Source: an uncultured Bacillus sp.
GTDB taxonomy: Bacteria; Bacillota; Bacilli; Bacillales_B; DSM-18226
Direction: 5' to 3'
Assembly (NCBI RefSeq): GCF_946478885.1
Contig: NZ_CAMLDX010000003.1
Location: forward strand, 1 to 64,000
Length of the DNA stretch: 64,000 nt
A model generated the notes under the pieces. The model searched no databases, was not told the DNA's origin, and saw only the letters and a program-made list of their open reading frames with translations. Of the stretch, positions 24,111 through 34,075 are shown piece by piece. Each line of letters opens with the position of its first letter. Within the stretch, counting starts at the first letter, position 1. Both the position numbers and the translations under genes were made by a program.

Positions 24111-25316
24111 ATGTCAAATTCAAAAGTAGTATTAGCGTATTCCGGCGGCTTAGATACATCTGTTGCAATTAAATGGTTAGGGGATCAGGGCTACGATGTC
24201 GTTGCCTGCTGCCTTGATGTCGGTGAAGGCAAGGATTTAAATTTCATTAAAGAAAAAGCATTGCAGGTTGGTGCCGTTGAATCTTATGTGATTGATGCAA
24301 AAGAAGAGTTTGCCATGGACTATGTTCTAGTTGCCCTGCAGGCTCATACACTTTATGAAGAAACCTATCCATTAGTTTCTGCTTTATCAAGACCGCTGAT
24401 TTCGAAAAAGCTTGTTGAAATTGCAGAGCAAACAAATGCAGTTGCGATTGCACATGGTTGTACAGGAAAAGGAAATGATCAGGTTCGTTTCGAGGTATCC
24501 ATTGCAGCGCTAAACCCTGATTTGGAAGTGTTAGCACCTGTTCGTGAATGGGCATGGTCAAGGGAAGAAGAAATTGAATATGCAAAACAAAAAGGAATCC
24601 CGGTTCCGATTAATTTAGACAGCCCGTTCTCTATTGACCAAAACTTATGGGGAAGAGCAAATGAATGCGGTATTTTAGAGGATCCTTGGGCTGCACCTCC
24701 AAAGGATGCATATGATTTAACAGCTGAGCTTGAAGACACTCCAGATACTCCGGAGATCATCGAAATTGGCTTCGAAAAAGGTGTACCTGTTACGTTAAAC
24801 GGGAAAACCTATAAATTGTCCGAATTAATTCTTGAACTAAATGCTTTAGCAGGCAAACATGGAATCGGAAGAATTGACCATGTAGAGAATCGTCTGGTAG
24901 GGATTAAATCACGTGAAGTGTATGAAGCTCCTGCAGCTATGACGTTGATCAAAGCGCATAAAGAATTAGAGGACTTAACCCTAGTGAAAGAAGTAGCACA
25001 TTTCAAACCGGTAATTTCACATAAATTATCGGAGCTGATTTATAATGGACTGTGGTTCTCACCTTTAAAAACAGCTCTTTGTGCCTTCTTGGAAGAAACG
25101 CAAAAATATGTTACAGGCACAGTGAGAATAAAATTATTTAAAGGACATGCTATTGTTGAAGGAAGAAAATCTGAGTATTCACTATATGATGAAAAATTGG
25201 CAACCTATACATCTGATGATGAGTTTGATCATGCAGCGGCAATTGGATTTATTAAATTATTTGGTCTTCCTACAAAGGTACAAAGTATCGTGCAAAACAA
25301 GAAGGTGACAAAGTGA
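24111..25316 (+). CDS. argG: argininosuccinate synthase
   Basis: The 401-residue enzyme joins citrulline and aspartate using ATP in arginine synthesis. The N-type PP-loop [11 protein letters not shown] lies at residues 9-19; [14 protein letters not shown] (about 114-127) and the [14 protein letters not shown] segment are signature regions. Length is standard. I chose the ATG at 24111 ([12 protein letters not shown]), with AGGGGGA upstream, over an in-frame ATG 15 codons earlier that overlaps the arginine-box region. It overlaps argH by 4 bp. Confidence 0.98.
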   Translation: MSNSKVVLAYSGGLDTSVAIKWLGDQGYDVVACCLDVGEGKDLNFIKEKALQVGAVESYVIDAKEEFAMDYVLVALQAHTLYEETYPLVSALSRPLISKKLVEIAEQTNAVAIAHGCTGKGNDQVRFEVSIAALNPDLEVLAPVREWAWSREEEIEYAKQKGIPVPINLDSPFSIDQNLWGRANECGILEDPWAAPPKDAYDLTAELEDTPDTPEIIEIGFEKGVPVTLNGKTYKLSELILELNALAGKHGIGRIDHVENRLVGIKSREVYEAPAAMTLIKAHKELEDLTLVKEVAHFKPVISHKLSELIYNGLWFSPLKTALCAFLEETQKYVTGTVRIKLFKGHAIVEGRKSEYSLYDEKLATYTSDDEFDHAAAIGFIKLFGLPTKVQSIVQNKKVTK

Positions 25317-26686
25317 AAAAACTTTGGGGCGGAAGATTTACAAAATCCGCAGAAGAATGGGTAGATGAATTCGGCGCCTCGATTTCATTTGACCAGGAAT
25401 TGGTTATGGAGGATATTACTGGCAGCATCGCTCATGTAACGATGCTTGCCAAGACCGGTATTTTAACTTCTGAAGAGGCTGAACAAATTAAGAGGGGACT
25501 AGAGGCATTAAAGGAAAAAGCAGCGAAGGATGAATTGGAGTTCTCTGTCGCTTTAGAGGATATCCATTTGAATTTGGAAAGCAAACTGACAGACATGATT
25601 GGTTCTGTCGGAGGCAAGCTACATACCGGACGCAGCCGTAATGATCAGGTGGCGACGGATATGCATTTGTATTTAAGCAAGCAAGTTAAGGAGATCATTG
25701 CCTTAGTGATCGAACTGCAGCAGACATTGCTTGAGAAGGCTGAACAGCATATTGAAACGATCATGCCTGGATATACCCACTTGCAAAGAGCACAGCCTAT
25801 TTCCTTTGCCCATCATTTGCTCGCTTATTTTTGGATGCTTGAGCGTGATAAGCAACGTCTTCGTGAGAACTTAAAAAGAATTAATATTTCTCCGCTGGGA
25901 GCCGGGGCACTTGCTGGCACGACTTTCCCGATTGACCGTGCTTACAGCGCGGAACTGATGGGGCTTGATGGAATTTATGAAAACAGCATGGATGCTGTGA
26001 GCGACCGTGATTTTATTCTGGAATTTCTATCTACTGGCTCTATCCTAATGATGCATCTATCCCGTTTTAGCGAAGAAATTATTTTATGGTCCAGCCAGGA
26101 GTTCCGCTTCATTGAACTGGATGATAGCTTTTCAACTGGAAGCAGCATCATGCCGCAAAAGAAGAATCCGGATATGGCAGAATTGATTCGCGGAAAAACA
26201 GGCAGAGTATATGGAAATCTTTTTGGTTTGTTAACTGTTTTGAAAGGACTTCCGCTTGCGTATAATAAAGATATGCAGGAAGATAAAGAGGGGATGTTTG
26301 ATACTGTTAAAACAGTAACAGGCTCTTTAAAAATCTTTGCTGGAATGATTCGAACTATGAAGGTGCAAACAGGGAATATGGACAAAGCAACGAAACAAGA
26401 TTTTTCCAATGCAACAGAATTAGCCGATTATTTATCCAGTAAAGGGATGCCGTTCCGGGAGGCACATGAGGTAGTTGGAAAGCTCGTGCTTCATTGTGTC
26501 CAAAAGAACTGCTATTTAAGTGATTTAACGATGGCTGAATTTAAGGAATCAAGCGTGTTGTTTGAAAATGATATTTATAAGGTTCTTGCCCCTGAAACGG
26601 CTGTTGCACGCCGTAATAGTGCCGGTGGAACGGGCTTTGAACAAATCAGATTGGCTATTAAGAAAGCGAAAAGCTGTTTAAGCTAA
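25313..26686 (+). CDS. argH: argininosuccinate lyase
   Basis: The 457-residue enzyme of the fumarase/aspartase superfamily splits argininosuccinate into arginine and fumarate. It begins with the usual KLWGGRFTK; catalytic regions are HTGRSRNDQ (about 103-111), TPGYTHLQ-like [12 protein letters not shown] (about 149-160) and the superfamily signature [12 protein letters not shown] (276-287). Start is GTG at 25313 in a GTGA overlap with the argG stop, so the two are translationally coupled. Confidence 0.98.
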   Translation: MKKLWGGRFTKSAEEWVDEFGASISFDQELVMEDITGSIAHVTMLAKTGILTSEEAEQIKRGLEALKEKAAKDELEFSVALEDIHLNLESKLTDMIGSVGGKLHTGRSRNDQVATDMHLYLSKQVKEIIALVIELQQTLLEKAEQHIETIMPGYTHLQRAQPISFAHHLLAYFWMLERDKQRLRENLKRINISPLGAGALAGTTFPIDRAYSAELMGLDGIYENSMDAVSDRDFILEFLSTGSILMMHLSRFSEEIILWSSQEFRFIELDDSFSTGSSIMPQKKNPDMAELIRGKTGRVYGNLFGLLTVLKGLPLAYNKDMQEDKEGMFDTVKTVTGSLKIFAGMIRTMKVQTGNMDKATKQDFSNATELADYLSSKGMPFREAHEVVGKLVLHCVQKNCYLSDLTMAEFKESSVLFENDIYKVLAPETAVARRNSAGGTGFEQIRLAIKKAKSCLS

Positions 26687-26773
26687 TTGATAAAAAGACG
26701 ATGACGAATGGATGTTTATCCATGTCAAGTTTTGATATATAAGCGTGTGAAACATAAAAATGAGAATAAAATT

Positions 26774-26810
26774 AAAAACAGCTGCATCCAATGGATGTAG
26801 CTGTTTTTAA
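26774..26810. terminator. bidirectional terminator argH / uspA
   Basis: AAAAACAGCTGCATCCA and the complementary arm ending TGTAGCTGTTTTT form a stem with A and T runs on both sides between two convergent genes. Confidence 0.9.
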
Positions 26811-26819
26811 TCAATTTAT

Positions 26820-27281
26820 TCATTCTTCATCAAGAATTTCTTTATCCGTACGGACGATTAATACATCACATTTTGCATAGCGGGCAATATGCTCTGAAAC
26901 GCTTCCAATCAGGAACCTTTCTACCGCATTTAAACCTGTAGCCCCACACATAATTAAATCAATACCATGCTTTGTAGCAATATCTTTCGGAATTTTAACT
27001 TTAGGAGAACCATAGTCGACTTCATACTCTACTTCTTTTACTCCAGCTTCAAGCGCTTCCTTTTTATAATTTTCCATAAGCTCTCGTGCAAATTTATCAG
27101 CTCTTTCAGCAATGGTACGATCATATGCCTCCACAGTAGCAAAAGTACGAGTATCAATGATATGAACTAATAATAGCTTAGCATCATTCCTTTTAGCAAC
27201 TTGCACAGCTTTTTTGAATGCCCATTCAGCCTCTTTAGAACCGTCTACTGCAACTAGAATTTTTTTATAAGTTAGTCCCAT
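26820..27281 (-). CDS. universal stress protein (UspA family, ATP-binding type)
   Basis: The 153-residue single Usp domain starts KKILVAVDGSKEAEWAF. The ATP-binding motif G-2x-G-9x-G(S/T) is intact as GATG, nine residues, then GS (about 113-127), so it is of the nucleotide-binding type. Such proteins support survival under starvation or redox stress and often form dimers. AGGAGGG lies upstream of the ATG. An excellent Spo0A-box-like ATTTGTCGAAAAA lies about 60-70 bp upstream. Specific role is unknown. Confidence 0.92.
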   Translation of the reverse strand: MGLTYKKILVAVDGSKEAEWAFKKAVQVAKRNDAKLLLVHIIDTRTFATVEAYDRTIAERADKFARELMENYKKEALEAGVKEVEYEVDYGSPKVKIPKDIATKHGIDLIMCGATGLNAVERFLIGSVSEHIARYAKCDVLIVRTDKEILDEE

Positions 27282-27339
27282 TTGGTTTCCCTCCTTTATT
27301 TTAATTATACATGAAATAATAGAGGGAAAAACTACAATT

Positions 27340-27352
27340 TTTCGACAAATAA
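27340..27352 (-). promoter_or_regulatory. Spo0A-box-like site upstream of the usp gene
   Basis: On the minus strand the sequence reads ATTTGTCGAAAAA, containing the perfect 0A core TGTCGAA. It lies upstream of the universal stress gene. A single short match; binding is inferred. Confidence 0.3.
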
Positions 27353-27414
27353 TAAAAAGTCATTTGTCATTTAACTACAACAAATGATCAGGGGGCATAT
27401 AGTAGTCACATCAT

Positions 27415-27445
27415 TTGACACCTTATATTTCTAAAGTGCTATAGT
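27415..27445 (+). promoter_or_regulatory. putative ald promoter
   Basis: TTGACA (27415-27420) and TATAGT (27440-27445) preceded by TG (extended -10), with a long 19-bp spacing. It would give a leader of about 150 nt. The rest of the region 27282-27601 holds the dyads noted separately. Confidence 0.4.
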
Positions 27446-27482
27446 GAATGTATTAAATTCCTTTATGATTCAACGGAGAACA

Positions 27483-27578
27483 CTCATGATGGCAATCATG
27501 AGATGATTCGGTTTTGGTCAATGGTGTTTATCAGCGCAATTGGCCGACATATATGACATCTGTCATTAGAATAAACAC
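27483..27578 (+). promoter_or_regulatory. inverted repeats in the ald leader region
   Basis: A perfect 8-bp hairpin CTCATGAT-GGCA-ATCATGAG occupies 27483-27502. A second pair, GTGTTTAT (27524-27531) and ATAAACAC (27571-27578), encloses the next 40 bp. Neither is followed by a T-run, so they look like operators or regulatory RNA helices rather than terminators. ald is alanine-induced in Bacillus. Confidence 0.4.
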
Positions 27579-27601
27579 TGATTTCTAGAGGTGGGATATA
27601 C

Positions 27602-28720
27602 GTGCGTATTGGAATACCTAAGGAAATAAAAAATCATGAAAAACGGGTTGCCATGACGCCTGCTGGGGTCATGCATTTAGTCAACAAGGGGCATCAGGTA
27701 TATGTTGAAAAGGGAGCAGGTCTGGGATCGGCGTTTGCGGATGAGGATTACGAAGCAGCGGGTGCCCTGCTTGTCGCATCAGCACATGATGCTTGGGCGG
27801 CAGATATGGTGATGAAGGTGAAGGAGCCACTCCAAAGTGAATATGGGTATTTCCGAGAAGGGCTGATTTTATTCACCTATCTCCATTTGGCAGCCGAACC
27901 GGAGCTGACGAAGGCGCTGCTCGATCAAAAAGTAACAGGAATCGCTTATGAGACAGTCCAACTATCAAATGGAAGCCTGCCTTTATTAACACCCATGAGT
28001 GAAGTGGCGGGCAGAATGGCTCCTCAGATTGGTGCACAATTTTTAGAAAAGGTTTATGGAGGAAAAGGGATTCTTTTAGCCGGAGTGCCCGGCGTGCAGA
28101 GAGGTAAGGTGACCGTCATTGGCGGAGGTGTTGCCGGTACGAATGCCGCTAAAATAGCGATCGGACTTGGAGCAAAGGTGACTTTGCTTGAGGTGAACCC
28201 GGAACGCCTGCAGCAGCTGGATAATCTGTTTGGGGCAAAGGCCGAAATCCTTATGTCCAGCCCCTATTCAATCGCAGAGTCGGTCCGTGAATCCGATCTT
28301 GTCATTGGGGCTGTGTTAATAGCCGGGGCAAAGGCTCCAACCCTTGTGACGGAGGAAATGGTCAAAACGATGATTCCCGGGTCTGTCATTGTGGATATCG
28401 CGATTGATCAAGGGGGAATATTTGAAACAACGGATCATATAACCACACATGACCATCCGACCTATGTGAAGCATGGTGTAGTCCATTATGCGGTGGCTAA
28501 TATACCGGGAGCAGTCCCCCGTACATCGACAATGGCTCTAACAAATGCAACAGTACCATATGCTGTTCAAATCGCAAATAAGGGCTACAAACAGGCATGT
28601 CTGGAAAATGAAGCATTAAAAAAGGGAATGAATACTTTAGAAGGCTGTATCACGCATCCTGAGGTTGCAAAAGCGCATAATCTGGCTTATCGCAATCCAT
28701 GGAGCATCTTGAAGCCATAA
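27602..28720 (+). CDS. ald: alanine dehydrogenase
   Basis: The 372-residue enzyme interconverts L-alanine and pyruvate plus ammonia with NAD. Signatures are [19 protein letters not shown] at the N-terminus (with the substrate Arg/Lys), [13 protein letters not shown] near 97 and the Rossmann glycine motif [12 protein letters not shown] (about 172-183). In sporeformers it supplies pyruvate from alanine during growth on amino acids and sporulation. Start is GTG at 27602 with AGAGGTGG upstream. It is monocistronic and followed by repeat copy 3. Confidence 0.97.
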   Translation: MRIGIPKEIKNHEKRVAMTPAGVMHLVNKGHQVYVEKGAGLGSAFADEDYEAAGALLVASAHDAWAADMVMKVKEPLQSEYGYFREGLILFTYLHLAAEPELTKALLDQKVTGIAYETVQLSNGSLPLLTPMSEVAGRMAPQIGAQFLEKVYGGKGILLAGVPGVQRGKVTVIGGGVAGTNAAKIAIGLGAKVTLLEVNPERLQQLDNLFGAKAEILMSSPYSIAESVRESDLVIGAVLIAGAKAPTLVTEEMVKTMIPGSVIVDIAIDQGGIFETTDHITTHDHPTYVKHGVVHYAVANIPGAVPRTSTMALTNATVPYAVQIANKGYKQACLENEALKKGMNTLEGCITHPEVAKAHNLAYRNPWSILKP

Positions 28721-28734
28721 ATCCATTAAAAAGC

Positions 28735-28855
28735 AGGAAGCTGTCCCTAAAGGTCAGGCATCCACCGCGAGGCTTATATCCCGTGCTAATGGGTGCAAAG
28801 AGATACTAGATCCGATGCTATGATGCCTGACATCTTTGCATTTGAGACAGATCCT
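28735..28855. repeat. GGTCAGGCA palindromic repeat, copy 3
   Basis: GGTCAGGCA (28752-28760) and TGCCTGAC (28824-28831) with outer CTGTC/GACAG arms. The middle, TATATCCCGTGCTAATGGG then TGCAAAGAGATAC, is clearly related to copy 2. It lies between the convergent ald and M24 peptidase genes. Confidence 0.8.
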
Positions 28856-28872
28856 GCTATACTTCCTCAGCG

Positions 28873-29967
28873 TTAATGAATAAAGGTCAGCTGCTTTGGA
28901 AATTTCGTTAACACCTCGACTCCGTTTTCTGTGATACATACATCATCTTCAATCCGGACACCAGCAACATGTGGGACATAAATTCCCGGTTCTATTGTAA
29001 AAACCATACCCGGTTCAAGGATTAATGAATTGGCTTCTGTTACAGACGGATATTCATGAACACTGATGCCTAGCCCATGACCAAGCCGGTGCGGGAAGAA
29101 ATCGCCGTAACCGGCATCTGTGATGATTTTTCTGGCAGTTAAATCGATGGCTGCACATGTCATTCCCGGTTTGCATGATTCAATGGCAGCGCTCTGTGCC
29201 TTAAGCACCGTTTCGTAAATTTCCTTTTGTTTGCCGTTTATGTCTCCATAAGCAACGGTTCTTGTAATATCCGAGCAGTAGCCATCTACTACAACACCTA
29301 AATCAAATAATACAAGGTCTCCCTTTTTAATTTTGGTCAGTCCCGGCGTTCCGTGAGGGGAGGCTGCGTTTGAGCCCGTTAACACCATTGTTGAAAAGGA
29401 CATTTTCGCAACCCCCTTCTTTTTCATCTCATACTCTATTGCTGCTAAAATATCCATTTCTGTTTTTCCTTCTTGAATTTCTGCACATCCGGCTTCAATT
29501 GCATCATCTGCTAATTTGCAAGCCTGTTTTAACGCAGCGAGTTCACTGCTGTCCTTGATCATTCGCAGCTTTCTCAGTTTCTCTTCTGCAGACGTAAAGG
29601 AAGCTTTGGGGAAAATGGAGGAAATTGCTTCATAGCGCTCAACATTCATATGTTCCTTTTCAATAGCAACTCTGAATACTTTTGATAGTCTTTTTTTAAC
29701 GGCCTTATTAATCAATTGCCATGGGTCGTCAATATCGCTAAAACCAATAATGTCATATGTCCAGCTGGAAGCAGCCTCTTCTTTCTCCATGCCAGGTACT
29801 ACCAATATCGGTTCATGTTCTTGAAATACAAGCAGTCCGAGCAGTCTTTCATTCGGTTCACAATAAAATCCACTCAAATAAAAAACATTGTCGGTTGAGG
29901 ATATAAAGGAAACATCGATATCATTTTGTTTCATCCATTCTAAGAAGCTTGTTAAACTATGTTTCAT
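28873..29967 (-). CDS. M24B Xaa-Pro dipeptidase-like metallopeptidase
   Basis: The 364-residue protein has the creatinase/prolidase N-terminal domain (1-125) and the pita-bread metallopeptidase domain. Metal ligands are visible: FDLGVVVDGYCSDITRT (two Asp), HRLGHGLGISVHE (His), EPGIY (Glu) and RIEDD (Glu). It probably cleaves Xaa-Pro dipeptides in the cytosol; closest remembered relatives are B. subtilis YkvY/YqhT (PapB/PapA). A GGTGGG ribosome site precedes the ATG at 29967. It converges on ald with a repeat between them. Confidence 0.85.
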   Translation of the reverse strand: MKHSLTSFLEWMKQNDIDVSFISSTDNVFYLSGFYCEPNERLLGLLVFQEHEPILVVPGMEKEEAASSWTYDIIGFSDIDDPWQLINKAVKKRLSKVFRVAIEKEHMNVERYEAISSIFPKASFTSAEEKLRKLRMIKDSSELAALKQACKLADDAIEAGCAEIQEGKTEMDILAAIEYEMKKKGVAKMSFSTMVLTGSNAASPHGTPGLTKIKKGDLVLFDLGVVVDGYCSDITRTVAYGDINGKQKEIYETVLKAQSAAIESCKPGMTCAAIDLTARKIITDAGYGDFFPHRLGHGLGISVHEYPSVTEANSLILEPGMVFTIEPGIYVPHVAGVRIEDDVCITENGVEVLTKFPKQLTFIH

Positions 29968-30357
29968 GGATTACCCACCTTTTTTTAAAAACTCACCTAT
30001 TTTTACTGGCTATTTCTCATTGTACCCTTTTAAGACTGGTGAGAAAAGGGAGTACAAAGAATCGTGTTCTGAAAAGAAGGTTGTGTATCGATTATGCCTA
30101 TTTTTGATCGTGTACGAAATTCATATGGACTTTAAAATAACAGATAAACAACTTGTTGTGGTAATTTTTTCATGAAGGCCATCAAGCGAAAGCACAGTAG
30201 AAAAATCTGTGTCTATTTTCTAGACATAGTATCATTTGACTTGACGTCTTCAGATGTAAACGTGTGATCACAATTCATGCGTTTTTTGTTTCGGTTATTG
30301 ACTTTTTTTCTGCTTGTCTGCATAAACATATAGTAAAACGAGATCCGGGGTGAGTGT
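29968..30357. other. 390-bp divergent intergenic region
   Basis: It lies between the M24 peptidase gene (minus) and a small membrane protein gene (plus). It holds an imperfect hairpin TGTAC-CCTTTT / AAAAGG-GA-GTACA (30021-30056), without a T-run, close to the peptidase start, and the promoter at 30298-30326. I see no gene or known RNA in the remainder. Confidence 0.4.
30298..30326 (+). promoter_or_regulatory. putative promoter of the small membrane protein gene
   Basis: TTGACT (30298-30303), 17 bp, CATAAA (30321-30326), about 30 bp before the ATG at 30358. Confidence 0.5.
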
Positions 30358-30603
30358 ATGAAGAAGAATCGTTATTTATTATGTCTGTTGTTAAGCGGTT
30401 TGCTGCTCTACTATGCTGTTCCGCGTTTATCTATTAACAGTTCGGGTGCGGAAGGTATTTTTACGGTTACCTGGCTGGGGTTTGCTTTAATGGTAATTGC
30501 CGGCAATTTAACTGGACTGTTATATACGACAAATCGACAAAAGAAACAACAGTTAACAGCGAATAAGGCGAGAAAGTATATGAAATCAAGATACCCTTAT
30601 TAA
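30358..30603 (+). CDS. small two-helix membrane protein, unknown function
   Basis: The 81-residue protein has two predicted membrane helices (about 5-22 and 34-56) and a strongly basic, Gln/Lys-rich C-terminal tail (60-81), suggesting both ends face the cytosol. GGGGTGAG precedes the ATG and a good promoter lies upstream. It precedes ytoI by about 90 bp. I do not recognise a family. Confidence 0.6.
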   Translation: MKKNRYLLCLLLSGLLLYYAVPRLSINSSGAEGIFTVTWLGFALMVIAGNLTGLLYTTNRQKKQQLTANKARKYMKSRYPY

Positions 30604-30692
30604 AACAGTATCGGATTAAAAATTGAAACAGAAGACCAAGAACCGTATAATAGATGTATATCATGATGAATTTAATATAAAGGGTGAGGTTC

Positions 30693-32012
30693 TTGGCTAC
30701 AAAACATGAACAAATCTTACAATATATTGATGAATTGCCAATCGGTGAAAAAATTTCAGTTAGACAGATTGCCAAGGCGCTGGAAGTAAGTGAAGGAACT
30801 GCGTATCGGGCAATCAAGGAAGCAGAAAATAAAGGGTATGTCAGTACGATCGAAAGGGTCGGAACGATTAGAATTGAAAAAAAGAAAAAAGAAAACATTG
30901 AGAAGCTGACATTCGCTGAAGTTGTCAATATTGTGGATGGGCAAGTATTAGGTGGAAGGGATGGACTCTATAAAACGCTCAATAAATTCGTTATTGGTGC
31001 AATGAGATTAGAGGCTATGATGCGCTATATCGCTTCCGGTAATCTTCTAATTGTCGGGAATCGTTCAAAGGCTCATGAGCTTGCTTTAAAAGCCGGGGCC
31101 GCAGTTTTAATTACAGGCGGTTTTGATACCGAGGATGATGTCAGAAAATTAGCGGATGAATTGAAGATCCCCGTTATTTCAACAAGCTATGATACATTTA
31201 CTGTGGCAACAATGATTAACCGGGCAATTTATGACCAATTAATTAAAAAGGAAATTGTCCTTGTTGAAGATATCTTGACTCCTTTGCAAAATACGGTGTA
31301 TTTAAAAACAACCGATATCATTGCAGACTGGCATTTACATAATAGGGAAACAACCCATGGACGATTCCCTGTTATTGATCAAAATATGAAGGTTCAAGGC
31401 ATGGTTACGGCAAAGGATGTGATCGGTCAGCCTAAGGATGTTCCGATCGAAAAAATTATGACAAAAAACCCGATGACTGTCGGGGGAAAAACAAGTGTTG
31501 CCTCGGCTTCCCATATGATGGTTTGGGAGAGCATTGAAATCCTTCCGGTTGTTGATGATTCAAATCGAATTGAAGGCATTATCAGCCGCCAGGATGTACT
31601 CAAGGCATTGCAAATGATTCAGCGTCAGCCACAGATAGGGGAAACTTTAGATGATATTGTAACGAATCAAATCGTCTTAATGAAAGGGAAAACAAGAGCA
31701 GAGGATATTTATCGCTGTGAGGTAACTCCGCAAATGACGAATCATCTTGGCACTATTTCATACGGAGTTTTTACAACCATTGTGACAGAGGCAGCTAATC
31801 GTGTGTTAAGAGGATATAAAAAAGGAGACCTTGTCGTTGAAAATTTAGCAATTTATTTTCTAAAGCCTGTTCAAATAGACAGTAATCTCGAAATCTTTCC
31901 AAAGGTTCTTGAAGCAGGGAGAAAGTTTGGTAAAGTCGATATTGAAGTATTCAATGAAGGGATTCTTGTGGGAAAAGCGATGATGATGTGTCAGCTCATG
32001 GATAGACACTAA
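30693..32012 (+). CDS. ytoI: CBS/DRTGG/hotdog-domain regulator YtoI
   Basis: The 439-residue multidomain protein has a winged-helix-like N-terminus (about 1-60; VRQIAKALEVSEGTAYRAIKEAE), a DRTGG domain (75-185), a CBS pair (195-310; VEDILTP... and IEKIMTKNPMTV) and a C-terminal hotdog thioesterase-like fold (325-438). CBS/DRTGG modules usually bind adenosyl nucleotides. Function in Bacillus is not established. I chose the TTG at 30693 because the protein then begins MATKHEQIL as in B. subtilis YtoI; the longer GTG start has no good ribosome site. Confidence 0.9.
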   Translation: MATKHEQILQYIDELPIGEKISVRQIAKALEVSEGTAYRAIKEAENKGYVSTIERVGTIRIEKKKKENIEKLTFAEVVNIVDGQVLGGRDGLYKTLNKFVIGAMRLEAMMRYIASGNLLIVGNRSKAHELALKAGAAVLITGGFDTEDDVRKLADELKIPVISTSYDTFTVATMINRAIYDQLIKKEIVLVEDILTPLQNTVYLKTTDIIADWHLHNRETTHGRFPVIDQNMKVQGMVTAKDVIGQPKDVPIEKIMTKNPMTVGGKTSVASASHMMVWESIEILPVVDDSNRIEGIISRQDVLKALQMIQRQPQIGETLDDIVTNQIVLMKGKTRAEDIYRCEVTPQMTNHLGTISYGVFTTIVTEAANRVLRGYKKGDLVVENLAIYFLKPVQIDSNLEIFPKVLEAGRKFGKVDIEVFNEGILVGKAMMMCQLMDRH

Positions 32013-32062
32013 GAGAAAGCTGTAAGGGTCCTCTAAAGCAAGAAGGGGGGCTTTATATCGAT

Positions 32063-32092
32063 AAAAAAAGGGACTTTAACGGTCCCTTTTGC
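32063..32092. terminator. bidirectional terminator ytoI / ytpI
   Basis: AAAAGGGAC and GGTCCCTTTT with a TTTAAC loop between convergent genes; A-run and T-run on either side. Confidence 0.85.
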
Positions 32093-32107
32093 TATCCATA
32101 TGGATTT

Positions 32108-32401
32108 TCATTTTGCTGCTTCCTCTTTGGCAAGAGGAAGGAAATACTTATAAGCTTTAATTCCAGCAATAATATTTACCGTTCCAAGGATAATAAAGAT
32201 GCCTGCTATGACATAGGTTAAGGCAGTGTGAAAGAGAAAAAGCTGATTAACTCCGAATAAAGCTACGAATGAACCAAGGGCAATACTCGATTTTGCAGAA
32301 ATCCATTTCCTTTCCGCAGGAAGCTTTGACCGAAAATATTTAGCTTTAAGATAAATGTAAAAAGCTAATGAAAAAATGATCAAGACGACCAAGATAGGCA
32401 T
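32108..32401 (-). CDS. ytpI: YtpI-family membrane protein
   Basis: The 97-residue protein has three predicted membrane helices (about 2-20, 38-58 and 63-83) and resembles YtpI, which lies between ytoI and nrnA in B. subtilis as here. Function unknown. I chose the ATG at 32401, with GGGGGA 9 nt upstream, rather than the TTG seven codons earlier. It diverges from nrnA. Confidence 0.85.
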   Translation of the reverse strand: MPILVVLIIFSLAFYIYLKAKYFRSKLPAERKWISAKSSIALGSFVALFGVNQLFLFHTALTYVIAGIFIILGTVNIIAGIKAYKYFLPLAKEEAAK

Positions 32402-32565
32402 GAAAAATGTTCCCCCATTCAACTTTCATTACTTATATGAACGCTGTTTCCGTTGATAAATTCATTTTACCGATTTTTCAGCGGATTGGCTATGTCAGTG
32501 CGTCATTCTTTTTATTTTTTATTATCTATGATATGAATAAATTATCAAACAATAAGGAGAAAAGA

Positions 32566-33513
32566 ATGAAAGAAAAGATATTAGAAACTATTAAGCAGTA
32601 TGATACTATTATTATTCACCGGCATGTTCGTCCTGATCCCGATGCATATGGCTCACAAGGCGGTTTGGCCGAAGTGCTAAAGGCTTCGTTTCCAGAAAAG
32701 TCAATCTTTACAGTTGGAATGGAAGAAGAGTCTCTTCAATTTCTTCGTCGTTTGGATACAATTCCTGACGAAACATACAAAGGAGCGCTGGTGATTGTCT
32801 GTGACACGGCAAATGAAGCCCGTATCGATGATAAAAGATATCGCTCAGGGGATCTGTTAATTAAGATTGATCACCATCCTAATGAGGATCCATACGGAGA
32901 TTTATTGTGGGTGGATACAAGTTCAAGCTCGACAAGCGAAATGATTTATGATTTTTATCTGTACGGCAAGGATAAAGAACTGAAAATGTCAGATGTTGCA
33001 GCACGGCTGCTATATGCAGGTATTGTTGGGGATACGGGCCGCTTTTTATTCCCAAGTACTACTAACCGAACATTCACCTATGCCGGGGAATTGATTCATT
33101 ATCAATTTTCCCGTATGGAAGTTTATGACAAAATGTATGAGCTAAAGCCTAATATCGTTAAATTGAACGGTTATATATTACAAAACTATGAGATAGGAGC
33201 AAACGGGGTTGCCTTTGTTAAGATCACAAAGGAATTTTTAAAGCAATATGATGCAGTTCCGTCTGAGGCTTCGGTTCTTGTCAGTTCATTAAGACATATA
33301 AAGGGAATCATTGCCTGGGTTTTCTTTATTGAAGAAGAGGATCAAATCAGAGTACGTTTCCGTTCGAAGGGACCGGTGATAAACGGGGTTGCCCGCAGCT
33401 TTAAAGGCGGAGGGCATCCGATGGCTGCAGGTGCATCTATTTATTCATGGGATGATGCCGATGCTGTTATCAAAGAAGTGGAAGCCCTTTGTGAAGAATA
33501 CGCCCGGGTATAA
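32566..33513 (+). CDS. nrnA: bifunctional oligoribonuclease / pAp phosphatase NrnA
   Basis: The 315-residue DHH/DHHA1 protein degrades 2-5-nt RNAs and hydrolyses 3'-phosphoadenosine 5'-phosphate. DHH-family metal motifs are visible: HRHVRPDPDAYGS (19-31), VCDTAN (about 79-84), KIDHHPNEDPYGD (103-115), and the C-terminal GGGHPMAAGAS of DHHA1. The ATG at 32566 has AAGGAGAAAA upstream; the in-frame extension of 53 codons is hydrophobic sequence opposite the ytpI start region and is not part of the protein. The stop codon lies in the loop of its terminator. Confidence 0.96.
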   Translation: MKEKILETIKQYDTIIIHRHVRPDPDAYGSQGGLAEVLKASFPEKSIFTVGMEEESLQFLRRLDTIPDETYKGALVIVCDTANEARIDDKRYRSGDLLIKIDHHPNEDPYGDLLWVDTSSSSTSEMIYDFYLYGKDKELKMSDVAARLLYAGIVGDTGRFLFPSTTNRTFTYAGELIHYQFSRMEVYDKMYELKPNIVKLNGYILQNYEIGANGVAFVKITKEFLKQYDAVPSEASVLVSSLRHIKGIIAWVFFIEEEDQIRVRFRSKGPVINGVARSFKGGGHPMAAGASIYSWDDADAVIKEVEALCEEYARV

Positions 33514-33551
33514 TCCGGGCGTTTTAAGCGATGTAAGGCTTCAGGCCTTTT
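33500..33551. terminator. nrnA terminator pair (convergent with ytrI)
   Basis: CGCCCGG (33501-33507) pairs with CCGGGCG (33515-33521), with the nrnA stop in the loop and TTTT after. A second small hairpin AAGGC-TTCAG-GCCTTTT follows at about 33535-33551. Confidence 0.75.
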
Positions 33552-33571
33552 AAGCTTCGGCAGTGCTAGGT

Positions 33572-34075
33572 CTACTTGGCAATCATGAGCTCCAGTTCAA
33601 TAGAGAGTGTCGTGTAAATGGTCATTTCACTGATTTTTAATGTAAAGCGTTTATCATTAACAGTCAGAACTTTATTTTCGATGGTTTTTTTGATTAATTC
33701 CCTGCTGAGATAGGCTGTCTCTATATCTTTTGCTATGATCATACCGATATCTTTCTTGACTTCATCTTCCATTTGAAAGAGGCTTAATTGATCTAAATGA
33801 TATTTATCTTTGTTTCGAATTTTGATATAGATCGATTGCACCGTCAGCTTGTCCTGATTCTCCGCGTTCAGTTTTTTAAATTCCTCCTGCCAGATGATTT
33901 TTTCATTTTCCAGTTTGGTAATCAACGTTTGTTGTTTTGTGATTTCTTTACTGTAATCCTCCTGCCATTCGCCAAAAATATATAAAAAAATAAACCAGCT
34001 AATGACTCCACCAATGAGAACGCCAGCTGAGAAATGCTGCCAGGTCGGCTTTTGGTAATAAGGAGGAACCCTCAT
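33572..34075 (-). CDS. ytrI: sporulation membrane protein YtrI
   Basis: The 167-residue protein begins MRVPPYYQKPTWQHF, has one membrane helix (about 15-35), a coiled-coil-like region (40-75) and a soluble C-terminal domain. YtrI with YtrH is a sigma-E-controlled pair needed for efficient B. subtilis sporulation. The ATG at 34075 overlaps the ytrH stop by 4 bp (ATGA). Longer in-frame starts would lie inside ytrH and are rejected. Confidence 0.9.
   Translation of the reverse strand: MRVPPYYQKPTWQHFSAGVLIGGVISWFIFLYIFGEWQEDYSKEITKQQTLITKLENEKIIWQEEFKKLNAENQDKLTVQSIYIKIRNKDKYHLDQLSLFQMEDEVKKDIGMIIAKDIETAYLSRELIKKTIENKVLTVNDKRFTLKISEMTIYTTLSIELELMIAK

Noticed and set aside
29888..30175. Plus-strand frame across the M24 peptidase start
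   Set aside because: No ribosome site, and its first part is antisense to a well-supported gene.
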